A stretch of 64,000 nt of DNA from Clostridium sp. JN-1 (GTDB lineage: Bacteria > Bacillota > Clostridia > Clostridiales > Clostridiaceae): positions 2,232,001 through 2,296,000 of the forward strand of contig NZ_CP033465.1 of assembly GCF_003718715.1 (NCBI RefSeq). The letters run 5' to 3'. The notes below the pieces were generated by a model, which saw only the letters and a program-made list of their open reading frames with translations, did not search any database and was not told the DNA's origin. Positions 1-8,639 of this stretch are shown in pieces. Numbering within the stretch: position 1 is the first letter of the stretch; the number at the start of each line of letters is the position of its first letter. Both the position numbers and the translations under genes were made by a program.

Positions 1-1137
1 GATATCGAAAAAGAAACTGAAGCAGCTTTAAAACTGGGAATAAAAGCAAAATGTGCAGATAAATTACCAATTAACTTACAGATAAAATCAGCTGTAGTTT
101 TTGAAAATCAAGCTCAATTTCATCCAAGAAAGTACTTACTTCCAATAGCTGAAAAGATACCTGGAGATGGAAGTTACATATTTGAAAATACAGAAGCAGT
201 TGAAATAGAAGAAGGAAACTTGGTTACTATCGTTACAGACAAAGGTAAAAAAGTAACGGCTCCAAAAGTTATTATTGCTTCCCATTTTCCATGTTACGAT
301 GGGATGGGATTGTATTTAACAAGACTCAAACCACAAAGATCATATGTTATTGCTGCAAATATAAAAGAAAAGTTTCCAGATGGAATGTTCATTAATGTTG
401 AAAATCCAGGACGTTCTTTAAGAGCACAATATGATGGAAAAAATCAATTAGTTTTAGTAGGTGGAGAAGGTCATAAAACTGCCCATGGAAATAATTTCGA
501 AGAACATTATAATAATCTAGAGAAATTTGCTCAATCAATTTTTGATGTTAACAGCATATTGTATAAATGGTCAGCTCAAGATTATATAACTGTAGATCAT
601 GTACCTTACGTAGGAAAATTGACTTCTCAAACAGAAAATATTTATGTTGCAGCAGGATTTGGTGAATGGGGTATGACTAATGGTACCGCTGCTGCTAGAT
701 TACTAACTGATAAAATTTTAAGCAAGAATAATCCTTGGGAAGAAGTATTTAATCCATCAAGACATTTTACTATAGGTGCCTATAAAACACTAGCTGCTGA
801 AAATTTTGATGTGGCAAAAGAGCTTATAGTTAATAAAATTAAGTCCGGTGAAGATAACATTGATATTAAATGCGGCGAAGGAAAGACAATTGAATTAGAT
901 GGTCATAAATACGGAGCTTATAAAGATGATAATGGTGTATTACACTTAGTTGATATTACCTGTACCCATGTTGGATGTGAATTAAAGTGGAATGATGCTG
1001 AAAAATCATGGGACTGCCCATGCCATGGTTCTAGATTTACCTACGATGGTGAAATCTTAGAAGGACCAGCAGTCAATAAGCTGCATCATTACAAGGAAGG
1101 TGCAAACAAAATAGATCCTAAGATATTACAATCATAA
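1..1137 (+). CDS. FAD-dependent oxidoreductase with C-terminal Rieske domain (5' partial)
   Basis: The reading frame is open from the first base, so the N-terminal FAD-binding Rossmann part lies outside the window; 378 codons remain. The middle resembles the DAO family (glycine-oxidase-like), with a C-terminal FAD-contacting segment AAGFGEWGMTNGTAAA. The last ~80 residues form a Rieske [2Fe-2S] domain with the ligand pattern CTHVGC and CPCHGS. This DAO-Rieske fusion is common in clostridia and bacilli as a presumed cytosolic redox enzyme; its substrate is unknown. A coding start at 220 is unlikely because homologous sequence continues upstream to the window edge. The gene is followed by a palindromic repeat, not by a clear terminator. 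Confidence 0.9.
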   Translation, partial: DIEKETEAALKLGIKAKCADKLPINLQIKSAVVFENQAQFHPRKYLLPIAEKIPGDGSYIFENTEAVEIEEGNLVTIVTDKGKKVTAPKVIIASHFPCYDGMGLYLTRLKPQRSYVIAANIKEKFPDGMFINVENPGRSLRAQYDGKNQLVLVGGEGHKTAHGNNFEEHYNNLEKFAQSIFDVNSILYKWSAQDYITVDHVPYVGKLTSQTENIYVAAGFGEWGMTNGTAAARLLTDKILSKNNPWEEVFNPSRHFTIGAYKTLAAENFDVAKELIVNKIKSGEDNIDIKCGEGKTIELDGHKYGAYKDDNGVLHLVDITCTHVGCELKWNDAEKSWDCPCHGSRFTYDGEILEGPAVNKLHHYKEGANKIDPKILQS

Positions 1138-1148
1138 AAACATAAAAA

Positions 1149-1411
1149 CAGAGGATAGAGGACAAAGGACAGAGAAGGTAAGTTTTCTTCCTTACGTCAG
1201 AAAACTAATTTATTTTTTAGGTTTGTTTTGCTAATGCAAAACATCGCTTAAGCAGGCATCTAAAATCTATGATTTTTAGATGCCTGCTTACTTAGGAGAG
1301 TACTCCTTAAGGAACAAAAAAAAAACATGAATTTCCTTTAAATTAAAGATTTTTCGTAAGCGCAGCGGAGAAAAATCATCCTTCATTGTCCTCTGTCCTA
1401 TGTCATCTATC
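1149..1411. repeat. GGACA-type palindromic intergenic repeat, copy 1
   Basis: The left arm carries words such as GAGGACAAAGGACAGAG and the right arm the inverse, GTCCTCTGTCCTATGTC, so the whole ~260 bp can fold back on itself. Inside lies a strong hairpin (about 1249-1290) with arms GCAGGCATCTAAAA and TTTTAGATGCCTGC, and a block reading GATTTTTCGTAAGCG. The same arms and inner block recur at 18374-18500 and 21047-21235. No coding frame is conserved. It looks like a non-autonomous mobile or structured repeat. Confidence 0.7.
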
Positions 1412-1514
1412 TATGATTATATTTCTTCTTCCACTGATACAGTTCCTCGACACTAGGTTCCTTATGTTCCCTTTTGCAATAATCTATATAAGCCATAAAT
1501 ATTGATAATGACAT
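1407..1514 (-). CDS. small 35-aa protein, function unknown
   Basis: This short gene begins MSLSIFMAYIDYCKREHKEP and ends in a basic KKKYNHR tail. It has a strong ribosome binding site, GGAGGT, eight bases before the ATG, much better than expected by chance. The composition is that of a folded small protein (a hydrophobic start, then mixed charged residues with Trp and Tyr). Its stop codon lies inside the right arm of the neighbouring palindromic repeat. I do not recognise a family. It stands alone between the oxidoreductase and the NUDIX gene. Confidence 0.55.
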   Translation of the reverse strand: MSLSIFMAYIDYCKREHKEPSVEELYQWKKKYNHR

Positions 1515-1770
1515 TTTAAATACCTCCATTTATAAACCTCATATATCAAGTAAACTTATAATTGCTTAGGTTATGGTTTTACTTAATATTTAAGTTTAGT
1601 TATTTATTTAATAGATCCATTCGCATTTTCTTATATGGACCTTTTTTTTATATATTTTTAGTTTGAATCCATACTTTATGAGCTTGTCCTTTTCTATATT
1701 ATATGAGACTTTAAATTTAATCATGACTAATTTAAAGTTTTTTAGGAAAACTCTTTATAGTAACATTAAA

Positions 1771-1805
1771 ATGGATCTTGAAAAATTCTCTTTTTCAAGA
1801 TCCAT
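1771..1805 (-). terminator. rho-independent terminator of the NUDIX gene
   Basis: A near-perfect hairpin has arms TGGATCTTGAAAAA and TTTTTCAAGATCCA. On the minus strand it starts inside the last codons of the NUDIX gene and is followed by TTTTAAT, so stop codon and terminator overlap. Confidence 0.7.
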
Positions 1806-2262
1806 TGACTTTATTATAATAAATATCCAGCATCATTTTATGACTAGCTGGTATATCTTGAGGTAACTTTTTGCAGCTGAAAAATTTCAACTCTTTAGTT
1901 TCTAATCCATCTATTTTTAACTCGCCGCTAAAATTTTTAGTATAGTATCCAATAGTTATAAAATATGCTTTATCGCCATTAGGAAAACATATATAACATT
2001 CTTTTCCTGATGTAGTACCCAATAATTTTAATTCTTCAACATCCAGTCCAGTTTCTTCTTTTGTTTCTCTAACAGCTGTTTGTTCAAGAGATTCCCCTAA
2101 CTCAGTAATTCCCCCGATTAATCCCCATTTGTACGGAAAAGTTCCCCTTCTTTGAAGTAAAACCCGATTACTTTCATCTACTATCAATACATTTACTCCC
2201 GTTAAATTTATTGCATCATGCCCAACTTTACCACGTATATACTTCACATAATCTAGTTCCAT
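1795..2262 (-). CDS. NUDIX hydrolase
   Basis: This 155-aa protein hydrolyses a nucleoside diphosphate linked to some group X; the exact substrate cannot be read from sequence. The Nudix box is complete: GGITELGESLEQTAVRETKE followed by ETG (residues ~45-70), matching G-x5-E-x7-REUxEExGU with all metal-binding glutamates. The length is typical for a one-domain NUDIX enzyme. It lies just downstream of the radical SAM gene (gap ~35 bp) on the same strand, so they may be co-transcribed. It ends in a terminator hairpin that overlaps the stop. Confidence 0.9.
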   Translation of the reverse strand: MELDYVKYIRGKVGHDAINLTGVNVLIVDESNRVLLQRRGTFPYKWGLIGGITELGESLEQTAVRETKEETGLDVEELKLLGTTSGKECYICFPNGDKAYFITIGYYTKNFSGELKIDGLETKELKFFSCKKLPQDIPASHKMMLDIYYNKVNGS

Positions 2263-2297
2263 TATTATTCCTCTGTCTCCTATCCTCTGTTTTTCCC

Positions 2298-3659
2298 TTA
2301 ACTATTGGAAACTTCTTTTAACTTGTTGTATATATTTCCATCATTCATGTTTGATTTTCTTTTAAAAAATATATTTACAAACTTAACTGCAATCCACAGA
2401 CCTAACCTTCTAAACCCTGCTGCAGGTCCAAAAATTTTAAACATTGCAAAAGATGACTTAAAAGTATAAAACTTCTTTATCAATTTAAAAAACTCACTTT
2501 GCAAATCGTAGGGTGACATATTTTTAGGTTTAAAGTTTACAACCATCATATCAAAATACTGCCAGTCATTTTTTAACATACGATTTTCCTTTTCATACTG
2601 CTCATAAACAGGAGTTTTAGGAAAAGGAGTTAAAATAGCAGGTTGAAATTGATATGCCTTTATTTTTTTGCAAAATTGCTCACCCCTTTCCATATCTTCC
2701 TTGCTGTCGCTGTCCAATCCAAGTACCAAACTTGCGATTATTTTTATTTTATATTTTTTAAGAACTTTACCACACTTCTCAATGTCAGAAATTTTCTGTT
2801 TTTTATTTATATCATCTAAAGACTTCTGGTTCAAAGATTCTACTCCTATAAGTACTCTATTTAAATGAGCATCATGAAGCAGCTGAAGCAGTTCTTCATC
2901 ATTTGCCATATCCGTCCTTCCGAAAAAGAAAGTCTCTCTAAACACTAATTTGTTTGAAATCATTTTTCTTAATATTCCTTTAGCCCTTGCTTTATCTGCA
3001 GTAAAATTATCATCTTCAAAATTCATATATTTAAATCCTTGTTCCTTATACGTTTTAAGTTCTTCTATTACATTATCTGGTGTTCTCTTCCTATATGGAT
3101 GGAACATTCTTGATGTAGTACAAAATGAACATTCAAAAGGACATCCCCTTGATGTAATTACATTTGCCGCATCACATGGTGTTTTTAGAATATTATAGTC
3201 TGGAAATGGTATTTCGTCTATATTTTTTATACATTTTGCATAAACTATTTTATCCTTAATTCTGCCTTCAACTACATCTCTAATTACACTTTCTCCTTCA
3301 CCTACAATCACCTGATCTGCATGCTGCAAAGCTTCTTCTGGCATACTTGATGCATGTATTCCACCTATTACAACCCTTTTATGTTTTTCATTTCTAAAAT
3401 AATCTGCAATATGATAAGCCCTAGTAGAATTAGAAGTCATGGTATATAACATTATAAAATCTGCATCTTCAAATTTTTTAAAATCTAAATCCTCGTACAA
3501 TTCCTCATATGCTTCTACAGTATGACCTGCATCTTCTAAAATTCTACCAAGTATAAGAGGACCTACAATACTATTTGTATGTCCATAAATTTTACTTCCA
3601 AATCTGTATATAGAATTCCTCCTTATATCTGCTGTTGGTACAATAAAAACTATTTTCAT
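2298..3659 (-). CDS. B12-binding domain radical SAM protein
   Basis: The 453-aa protein has an N-terminal cobalamin-binding-like Rossmann domain (residues ~1-130, containing ADQVIVGEGE) followed by a radical SAM core with the cluster motif CPFECSFC (CxxxCxxC, residues ~172-180). Family members carry out methylations or rearrangements on unactivated carbons using S-adenosylmethionine, an [4Fe-4S] cluster and often cobalamin. The C-terminal ~100 residues are basic and carry a hydrophobic stretch, as in related proteins acting on lipids or hopanoids; substrate assignment would be a guess. The ATG is preceded by GGGAGGTAAGTT. The next gene downstream is NUDIX. Confidence 0.85.
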   Translation of the reverse strand: MKIVFIVPTADIRRNSIYRFGSKIYGHTNSIVGPLILGRILEDAGHTVEAYEELYEDLDFKKFEDADFIMLYTMTSNSTRAYHIADYFRNEKHKRVVIGGIHASSMPEEALQHADQVIVGEGESVIRDVVEGRIKDKIVYAKCIKNIDEIPFPDYNILKTPCDAANVITSRGCPFECSFCTTSRMFHPYRKRTPDNVIEELKTYKEQGFKYMNFEDDNFTADKARAKGILRKMISNKLVFRETFFFGRTDMANDEELLQLLHDAHLNRVLIGVESLNQKSLDDINKKQKISDIEKCGKVLKKYKIKIIASLVLGLDSDSKEDMERGEQFCKKIKAYQFQPAILTPFPKTPVYEQYEKENRMLKNDWQYFDMMVVNFKPKNMSPYDLQSEFFKLIKKFYTFKSSFAMFKIFGPAAGFRRLGLWIAVKFVNIFFKRKSNMNDGNIYNKLKEVSNS

Positions 3660-4223
3660 ATAACTTACCTCCCTATAATTTAAGTTCTAAGATAATAGAA
3701 TAGCTTTTATATCTGTTCTTTAACAATTTATATAAACAGGTAAAATCTTATGTATTCTAATAAGTATTAGTGCGTATAAAAATTTAAGAGATAATGATAA
3801 AGAAAGATTCATTCTGTAAGAAATATCCTTTCTTTAATAATATGTTATAATTTTATAATTTAGTCGTAAAACCTCGTGACCTTGTACCATAAGAAACTTA
3901 TTATTTTTATCTTTTACGCATAGATAAATTAAGTTTTGCACATTATATTAATATAAGGCTGTCAATGTATTAAAACCTTGAATATTTAAGTTTTTAACTA
4001 AACATAAATATTATTTTTTGATATATTGATAATTACCTTTATGCTGGAGATGGTAAATCTCCAGCATTTAGCCCTTTATTTTTAGTTCCCATACTGCATG
4101 TACAATTTAAATTCTTCAAACATTACTGCACTAGTGATAAAAGATTTTACCACTAGTTTAACACTTTTTGTAGAAAATTGTACTCAGTTTAAGTAAACTA
4201 TTAATTTTACAGGAGGAATTTAT
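3660..4223. other. intergenic region with two hairpins, no gene seen
   Basis: No frame with a plausible ribosome binding site was found. Two inverted repeats stand out: 4041-4067 with arms TGCTGGAGAT and ATCTCCAGCA, and 4130-4158 with arms ACTAGTGATAAAA and TTTTACCACTAGT (one mismatch). The second ends about 65 bases before the next start codon and may be a leader structure or attenuator. The promoters of the flanking divergent genes must lie here. Confidence 0.4.
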
Positions 4224-4394
4224 ATGGATAATAATAAAAACAGAATTAAAGATAGACCTAAATCTAATGCTGAAATGAGAAAAATGTACTCTGAAGCAGG
4301 CGCCGAGATAGGTATTGAACATGGTGAAAAAATAGGTTCTCACTCAAATGGTAAAAAGTATACAAAGAGATCCAAATTATCTCATAACAAATAG
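4224..4394 (+). CDS. small basic 56-aa protein, function unknown
   Basis: The protein starts MDNNKNRIKDRPKSNAEMRK and contains MYSEAGAEIGIEHGEKIG, then a lysine/arginine-rich tail. The start is set by AGGAGG nine bases upstream. The AEIGIE stretch recalls the EIGVE-like segments of small acid-soluble spore proteins, but the protease site and glycine-rich motifs of that family are absent, so this is only a resemblance. It faces the Spo0E gene tail to tail, sharing a short terminator hairpin between them; a sporulation link is an inference from that neighbour. Confidence 0.7.
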   Translation: MDNNKNRIKDRPKSNAEMRKMYSEAGAEIGIEHGEKIGSHSNGKKYTKRSKLSHNK

Positions 4395-4421
4395 GAGAGG
4401 TTTTTGCCTCCCCACTTTTTT
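4394..4421 (+). terminator. probable terminator of the 56-aa gene
   Basis: GGAGAGG and CCTCCCC form a seven-pair stem with one mismatch around a TTTTTG loop, followed by CTTTTTTAC. It sits between two convergent stop codons. Confidence 0.5.
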
Positions 4422-4593
4422 ACTTGTCCTTTTTTGTTTCAACTATTTTGTTATATTCATTTAACATTGAATCTAACATTTGACTTGCATTAATGACTTT
4501 TGGATCTAATAAAGTATCTTTTTCTTCAATTAATGCATTAAGACTTTTTCTCAAGTCTTCTATTTGTTGTAATATTTTTTCTATCTTTGACAT
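4420..4593 (-). CDS. Spo0E-like aspartyl-phosphate phosphatase
   Basis: This 57-aa protein has the family pattern: a first helix MSKIEKILQQIEDLRKSLNA, a turn LLDPKVINASQ, and a second helix beginning with the signature SQMLD and ending LNEY. Spo0E proteins remove phosphate from Spo0A~P and so hold back sporulation; in clostridia, which lack a full phosphorelay, they are thought to act directly on Spo0A~P. The SQxLD motif and a two-helix length of ~50-60 residues are diagnostic. The ribosome binding site is AAAGGAGGG. It is convergent with the 56-aa gene. Confidence 0.85.
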   Translation of the reverse strand: MSKIEKILQQIEDLRKSLNALIEEKDTLLDPKVINASQMLDSMLNEYNKIVETKKDK

Positions 4594-4713
4594 TATTGTA
4601 CCCTCCTTTCCAAATTAGTATAAGAAAAGAGGGCACATTCAACAAATATTAATATGCTGGGACAAAATCCACATTATATTATTACTTCACTTCAAAAAAT
4701 ATCAACAAAAATA

Positions 4714-4748
4714 GGGCTGTCGTACTAATTTTTTTAGTGCGGCAGCCC
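4714..4748 (-). terminator. terminator of the maltodextrin/glycogen operon
   Basis: The arms GGGCTGTCGTACT and AGTGCGGCAGCCC pair with two G-U pairs around a T-rich loop. On the minus strand the hairpin follows the glgP stop at once and is trailed by TATTTTTGT. An almost identical hairpin closes the queF unit at 19771-19810. Confidence 0.85.
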
Positions 4749-4754
4749 CATGCA

Positions 4755-7130
4755 TTAACATTTATGCGGCTCTATATGCCAGATTTTATTTGAGTATTCT
4801 TTTATGCTTCTATCACTGCTGAATTTACCTGCATTTGCAACATTCATCCAGCATTTTCTCGCCCATGATAACTTATCTTTATATTCTTCATTTATCCTGC
4901 ATTGAGTCTTTCTATAATCATTAAAATCTTTAAGTATAAAATAATTATCTGCTCTATCAGTTTTTGTATCTTTAAGCAGCGAATTGTATAAATCTTCAAA
5001 TATCCCTGTATCACCATCATCAAAAGTTCCATCTATTAATGTGTTTACTACTCTTTTAAGTCCTGGTACAGAATTATAATATTCCTTAGGATCATAACTT
5101 TTCTTTATTTTCTCAAGTTCTTCAAAACGCGAGCCAAATATAAACTCATTTTCCATTCCTGCTTCCTGTACTATTTCTATATTAGCACCATCGTAAGTTC
5201 CAATAGTTAGGCTTCCATTTAACATAAGTTTCATGTTTCCAGTACCAGATGCCTCCCTGCCAGCTGTTGATATTTGCTCCGAAATGTCTGCAGCTGGAAA
5301 TAACCTTTCTCCATACGATACTCCAAAATTTTGAATAAAAACCACTTTAATTTTTCCATTAATTGAATCGTCATTATTTATAAGTTTGGCTATTTCATTT
5401 ATATACTTTATTATAGCTTTAGCCCTAATATATCCAGGCGCTGCTTTTGCTCCAAAAATGAATGTTCTTGGTACAATATCCATTTCAGGATTTTCCTTTA
5501 ATCTATAGTATAAATTCAAAATATTAAATGCATTTAAAAGCTGTCTTTTATATTCATGCAGCCTCTTTGCTTGAACATCAAATATAGATTCTGGATTTAT
5601 AGTGATATTTTCATGAACTTTTATATGCTGTGCCAGCTGAACTTTTTTCATTTTTTTAATACTTAAAAATTTATTTAATACCTCTTTATTATCTGCATAC
5701 TCTTCAAGTTTCTTTAATAAATTAAGGTTTGTAATCCACTCATCAGTCTTTAAAAGTTCTGTTATAAAAAATGCTAATTCCCTATTTGAAAGTAGAAGCC
5801 ACCTCCTGGGGGTAATTCCATTAGTTACATTTAGAAATCTTTCACTGTATAATTCATTCCAATCCTTAAGTTCTCTGTTTTTGAGTATACCTGTATGTAT
5901 CTCTGATACACCATTTGTATTGTGAGATCCGTAAATTGCAAGGTATGCCATCTTAATTTTTCCATTATATATTATTCTCATTGAATTTATTTTATCGTAT
6001 CCATATCCTTTTGCTTCAAGTTCCTTGATTAGTCTGCTGTCTATTTTCTTAATTATTCTATACACATCTGGCAGTAAATTTCTATATAATTCAACATCCC
6101 ATTCTTCAAGGGCTTCCCTCATTATAGTATGATTTGTATATGAAAATACATTTACAGTTATATTCCATGCTTCTTCAAAGTTCATACCTTCGTCTTTTGT
6201 AAGTATTCTTATAAATTCTGGTACAGCTGAAACTGGGTGGGTATCATTTAATTGAATTGCATTGTATTTAGAAAATAGTTTAAAATCATCACCATGATAT
6301 CTTTTAAACTTTTTAATTATATTTTTTAAAGCTGCAGAAGTAAAAAAATACTGCTGTCTAAGTCTAAGTATTTTACCTAACTCTGTAGAATCATTTGGAT
6401 ATAAAACTTTTGATATATTATCCGCATTGTTTTTTTCCTCAACTGCTTTTTTGTATTTTTGATCATTAAAAGCATTAAAATCAAATTCATTTATAGGTTC
6501 TGCCTTAAAAAGTCTTATTTTATTAATATTTTTCGTACCATATCCAATAACTGGAGTATCATAAGGGACAGCCTTTACACTGTAATCTGAAAAATCTACA
6601 GTTACAGCATCACTATCACATCTTATAGACCATGGATCTCCATATTTTAACCAGTTATCTGCACTTTCAACTTGAAATCCATCTTTAAAACTCTGTTTAA
6701 AAAGTCCGTAGCTGTACCTAATTCCATATCCTGTAACAGGCAAGTTATTTGCAGCTGCTGAATCCATGAAGCAAGCAGCTAACCTTCCAAGTCCGCCATT
6801 TCCAATTCCAGCATCTTCTTCTATTTCCTCAACAGCATTTATATCTATATGCATATCATCCAGAGCTTTTTTTACATCTTCATAAACTTTAAGATTCATT
6901 AAGTTATTCCCTAAAGCCCTTCCCATTAAAAATTCAGCAGAAAAATAATGCACCTGCCTGTTCTTTGAATAAACTTCACAAGTTTTATTCAAATTGTCAA
7001 TTATTTGTGCCATAACAGCTTTAGAAACTGCATTATATTTCTGATAGGTTTTTGCAGTATCTAAATTCACTGCATAATCTACCTTAAGAAACTTCTGTAT
7101 GTCTTCTTTTAATTGACTTACGTCTAACAC
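4755..7130 (-). CDS. glgP: glycogen/maltodextrin phosphorylase
   Basis: This 791-aa enzyme cleaves alpha-1,4-glucan chains with phosphate, giving glucose-1-phosphate in the cytosol. The N-terminal part has EIEEDAGIGNGGLGRLAACF and the C-terminal part the pyridoxal-phosphate site EASGTGNMKLMLNGSLTIGT, whose lysine binds the cofactor. The length matches the bacterial family (~750-840). The start is GTG, with GGGAGG eight bases upstream overlapping the end of malQ, so translation of the two is probably coupled. It is the last gene of the operon and is followed by a terminator. With malQ and the alpha-glucosidase it completes intracellular maltodextrin breakdown. Confidence 0.95.
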   Translation of the reverse strand: MLDVSQLKEDIQKFLKVDYAVNLDTAKTYQKYNAVSKAVMAQIIDNLNKTCEVYSKNRQVHYFSAEFLMGRALGNNLMNLKVYEDVKKALDDMHIDINAVEEIEEDAGIGNGGLGRLAACFMDSAAANNLPVTGYGIRYSYGLFKQSFKDGFQVESADNWLKYGDPWSIRCDSDAVTVDFSDYSVKAVPYDTPVIGYGTKNINKIRLFKAEPINEFDFNAFNDQKYKKAVEEKNNADNISKVLYPNDSTELGKILRLRQQYFFTSAALKNIIKKFKRYHGDDFKLFSKYNAIQLNDTHPVSAVPEFIRILTKDEGMNFEEAWNITVNVFSYTNHTIMREALEEWDVELYRNLLPDVYRIIKKIDSRLIKELEAKGYGYDKINSMRIIYNGKIKMAYLAIYGSHNTNGVSEIHTGILKNRELKDWNELYSERFLNVTNGITPRRWLLLSNRELAFFITELLKTDEWITNLNLLKKLEEYADNKEVLNKFLSIKKMKKVQLAQHIKVHENITINPESIFDVQAKRLHEYKRQLLNAFNILNLYYRLKENPEMDIVPRTFIFGAKAAPGYIRAKAIIKYINEIAKLINNDDSINGKIKVVFIQNFGVSYGERLFPAADISEQISTAGREASGTGNMKLMLNGSLTIGTYDGANIEIVQEAGMENEFIFGSRFEELEKIKKSYDPKEYYNSVPGLKRVVNTLIDGTFDDGDTGIFEDLYNSLLKDTKTDRADNYFILKDFNDYRKTQCRINEEYKDKLSWARKCWMNVANAGKFSSDRSIKEYSNKIWHIEPHKC

Positions 7131-7135
7131 TTTAG

Positions 7136-8614
7136 CTACCTCCCATATAATTTTGTAATATCTTTAATTTTTTCTGCTAACTTAGCATTAATGTCTTCTT
7201 TTTTTACTCTCCACTGCCAGTTTCCACCTATGGTAGACGGAATATTCATTCTAGCTTCATTTCCAAACCCTAGATAATCCTGAATCTGTATAATAGAAAG
7301 GTTAGACACAGAACTCAAAGCTCCTCTTATAAATCCCCAATTATATCCTTCTTCTTTACTTAGCTTTAAATATTTCTTAGAAAAATTCACATCTTTTTCG
7401 CTGGCATCCTGAAGCCATCCCATAACAGGTGCATTGTCATGAGTTCCAATATACACTACACAATTTTTATCATAATTATGCGGCAGATAGTCACTTTCTT
7501 CCCTTGTGTCAAAGGCAAATTCCAGTACTTTCATGCCGGGATACCCTGCAGCAATTCTGAAATTTATTACATCTTCAGTCAGGTATCCAAGATCTTCAGC
7601 TATTATACTTACATTTCCCAATTCATCTTTAACTTTATCAAACAACTTTATTCCAGGTCCTCTTACCCACTTGCCATTTACAGCCGTATCTTCACCAAAT
7701 GGAATTTCCCAGAAAGACTCAAATCCTCTAAAATGATCTATCCTCGTTACATCATATAAACTGGCATTTTTTCTAATTCTCTCTATCCACCATTTATATC
7801 CACTGTTTTCCAAGTAACTCCAGTTATATATAGGATTACCCCATAACTGCCCTGTTTTTGAAAAAGCATCTGGGGGACACCCTGAAACCATGATAGGATT
7901 TTTGTTTTCATCCAGCAAAAATACTTCACTATTTGACCAAGTATCTGCACTATCTGCGGCTGCATAAATGGGAATATCTCCTATGACTTTTATTCCATTT
8001 CTATTTGCATAGCTTTTAAGGGCAGTCCACTGCTTAAAAAATTCATACTGCAAAAATATCCAGAATCCTATATCATGCTTTAATTCACTTTTATAATGAG
8101 TTAAAGCAGATTTTTTTCTAAGTTTAATATCCGTTTCCCACTCCTGCCACGGCTTTAAGTCAAACTTTAACTTCAATGCCATATAAAGTGCATAATCTTC
8201 CAGCCATAATTTATTTTCTTCCCTAAACTTATCTATATGGGGATTATATTTTTCTATAAAATTTTCATAAGCAATTTTTAAAACTTTCATCTTATTTTTG
8301 AATATCTTATCGTAATCTACTTTTTCAGGATCACTGCCAAAATCTATATTTTCATATACAGACTTATTTAAAATTCCATCTAAATTTAAAATATCTAAAT
8401 CTATAAAATATGGATTTCCGGCAAAAGATGAAAAAGGTTGATAAGGAGAATCTCCTTCTCCAGTAGGTCCTAAGGGCAGTATTTGCCAATATTTTTGTCC
8501 TGCTTTTATTAAAAAGTCCACAAAATTATAAGCTTCTTTTCCAAATGTACCAATTCCATAACTTTCCGGTAAAGATGTGATATGCATTAATATACCGCTG
8601 CTTCTTTTAATCAT
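7136..8614 (-). CDS. malQ: 4-alpha-glucanotransferase (amylomaltase)
   Basis: This 492-aa GH77 enzyme transfers maltosyl and longer units between alpha-1,4-glucans, producing glucose and longer chains for phosphorylase. It begins with the typical RSSGILMHITSLPESYGIGT. The catalytic region includes RIDHFRGFESFWEIP (nucleophile Asp region), IIAEDLGYLTEDV (acid/base Glu) and YIGTHDNAPVMGW. The ATG has AAGGAG upstream. The length is normal for the family (~500). The gap to glgP is five bases, so the pair is certainly one transcription unit. Confidence 0.95.
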   Translation of the reverse strand: MIKRSSGILMHITSLPESYGIGTFGKEAYNFVDFLIKAGQKYWQILPLGPTGEGDSPYQPFSSFAGNPYFIDLDILNLDGILNKSVYENIDFGSDPEKVDYDKIFKNKMKVLKIAYENFIEKYNPHIDKFREENKLWLEDYALYMALKLKFDLKPWQEWETDIKLRKKSALTHYKSELKHDIGFWIFLQYEFFKQWTALKSYANRNGIKVIGDIPIYAAADSADTWSNSEVFLLDENKNPIMVSGCPPDAFSKTGQLWGNPIYNWSYLENSGYKWWIERIRKNASLYDVTRIDHFRGFESFWEIPFGEDTAVNGKWVRGPGIKLFDKVKDELGNVSIIAEDLGYLTEDVINFRIAAGYPGMKVLEFAFDTREESDYLPHNYDKNCVVYIGTHDNAPVMGWLQDASEKDVNFSKKYLKLSKEEGYNWGFIRGALSSVSNLSIIQIQDYLGFGNEARMNIPSTIGGNWQWRVKKEDINAKLAEKIKDITKLYGR

Positions 8615-8639
8615 AGCTAAATTCTCCTTACTAAATTAA

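Noticed and set aside
7439-7759. Long plus-strand frames inside malQ, glgP, GH31 and the drm genes
   Set aside because: They are antisense shadows of strongly supported minus-strand genes and lack binding sites.
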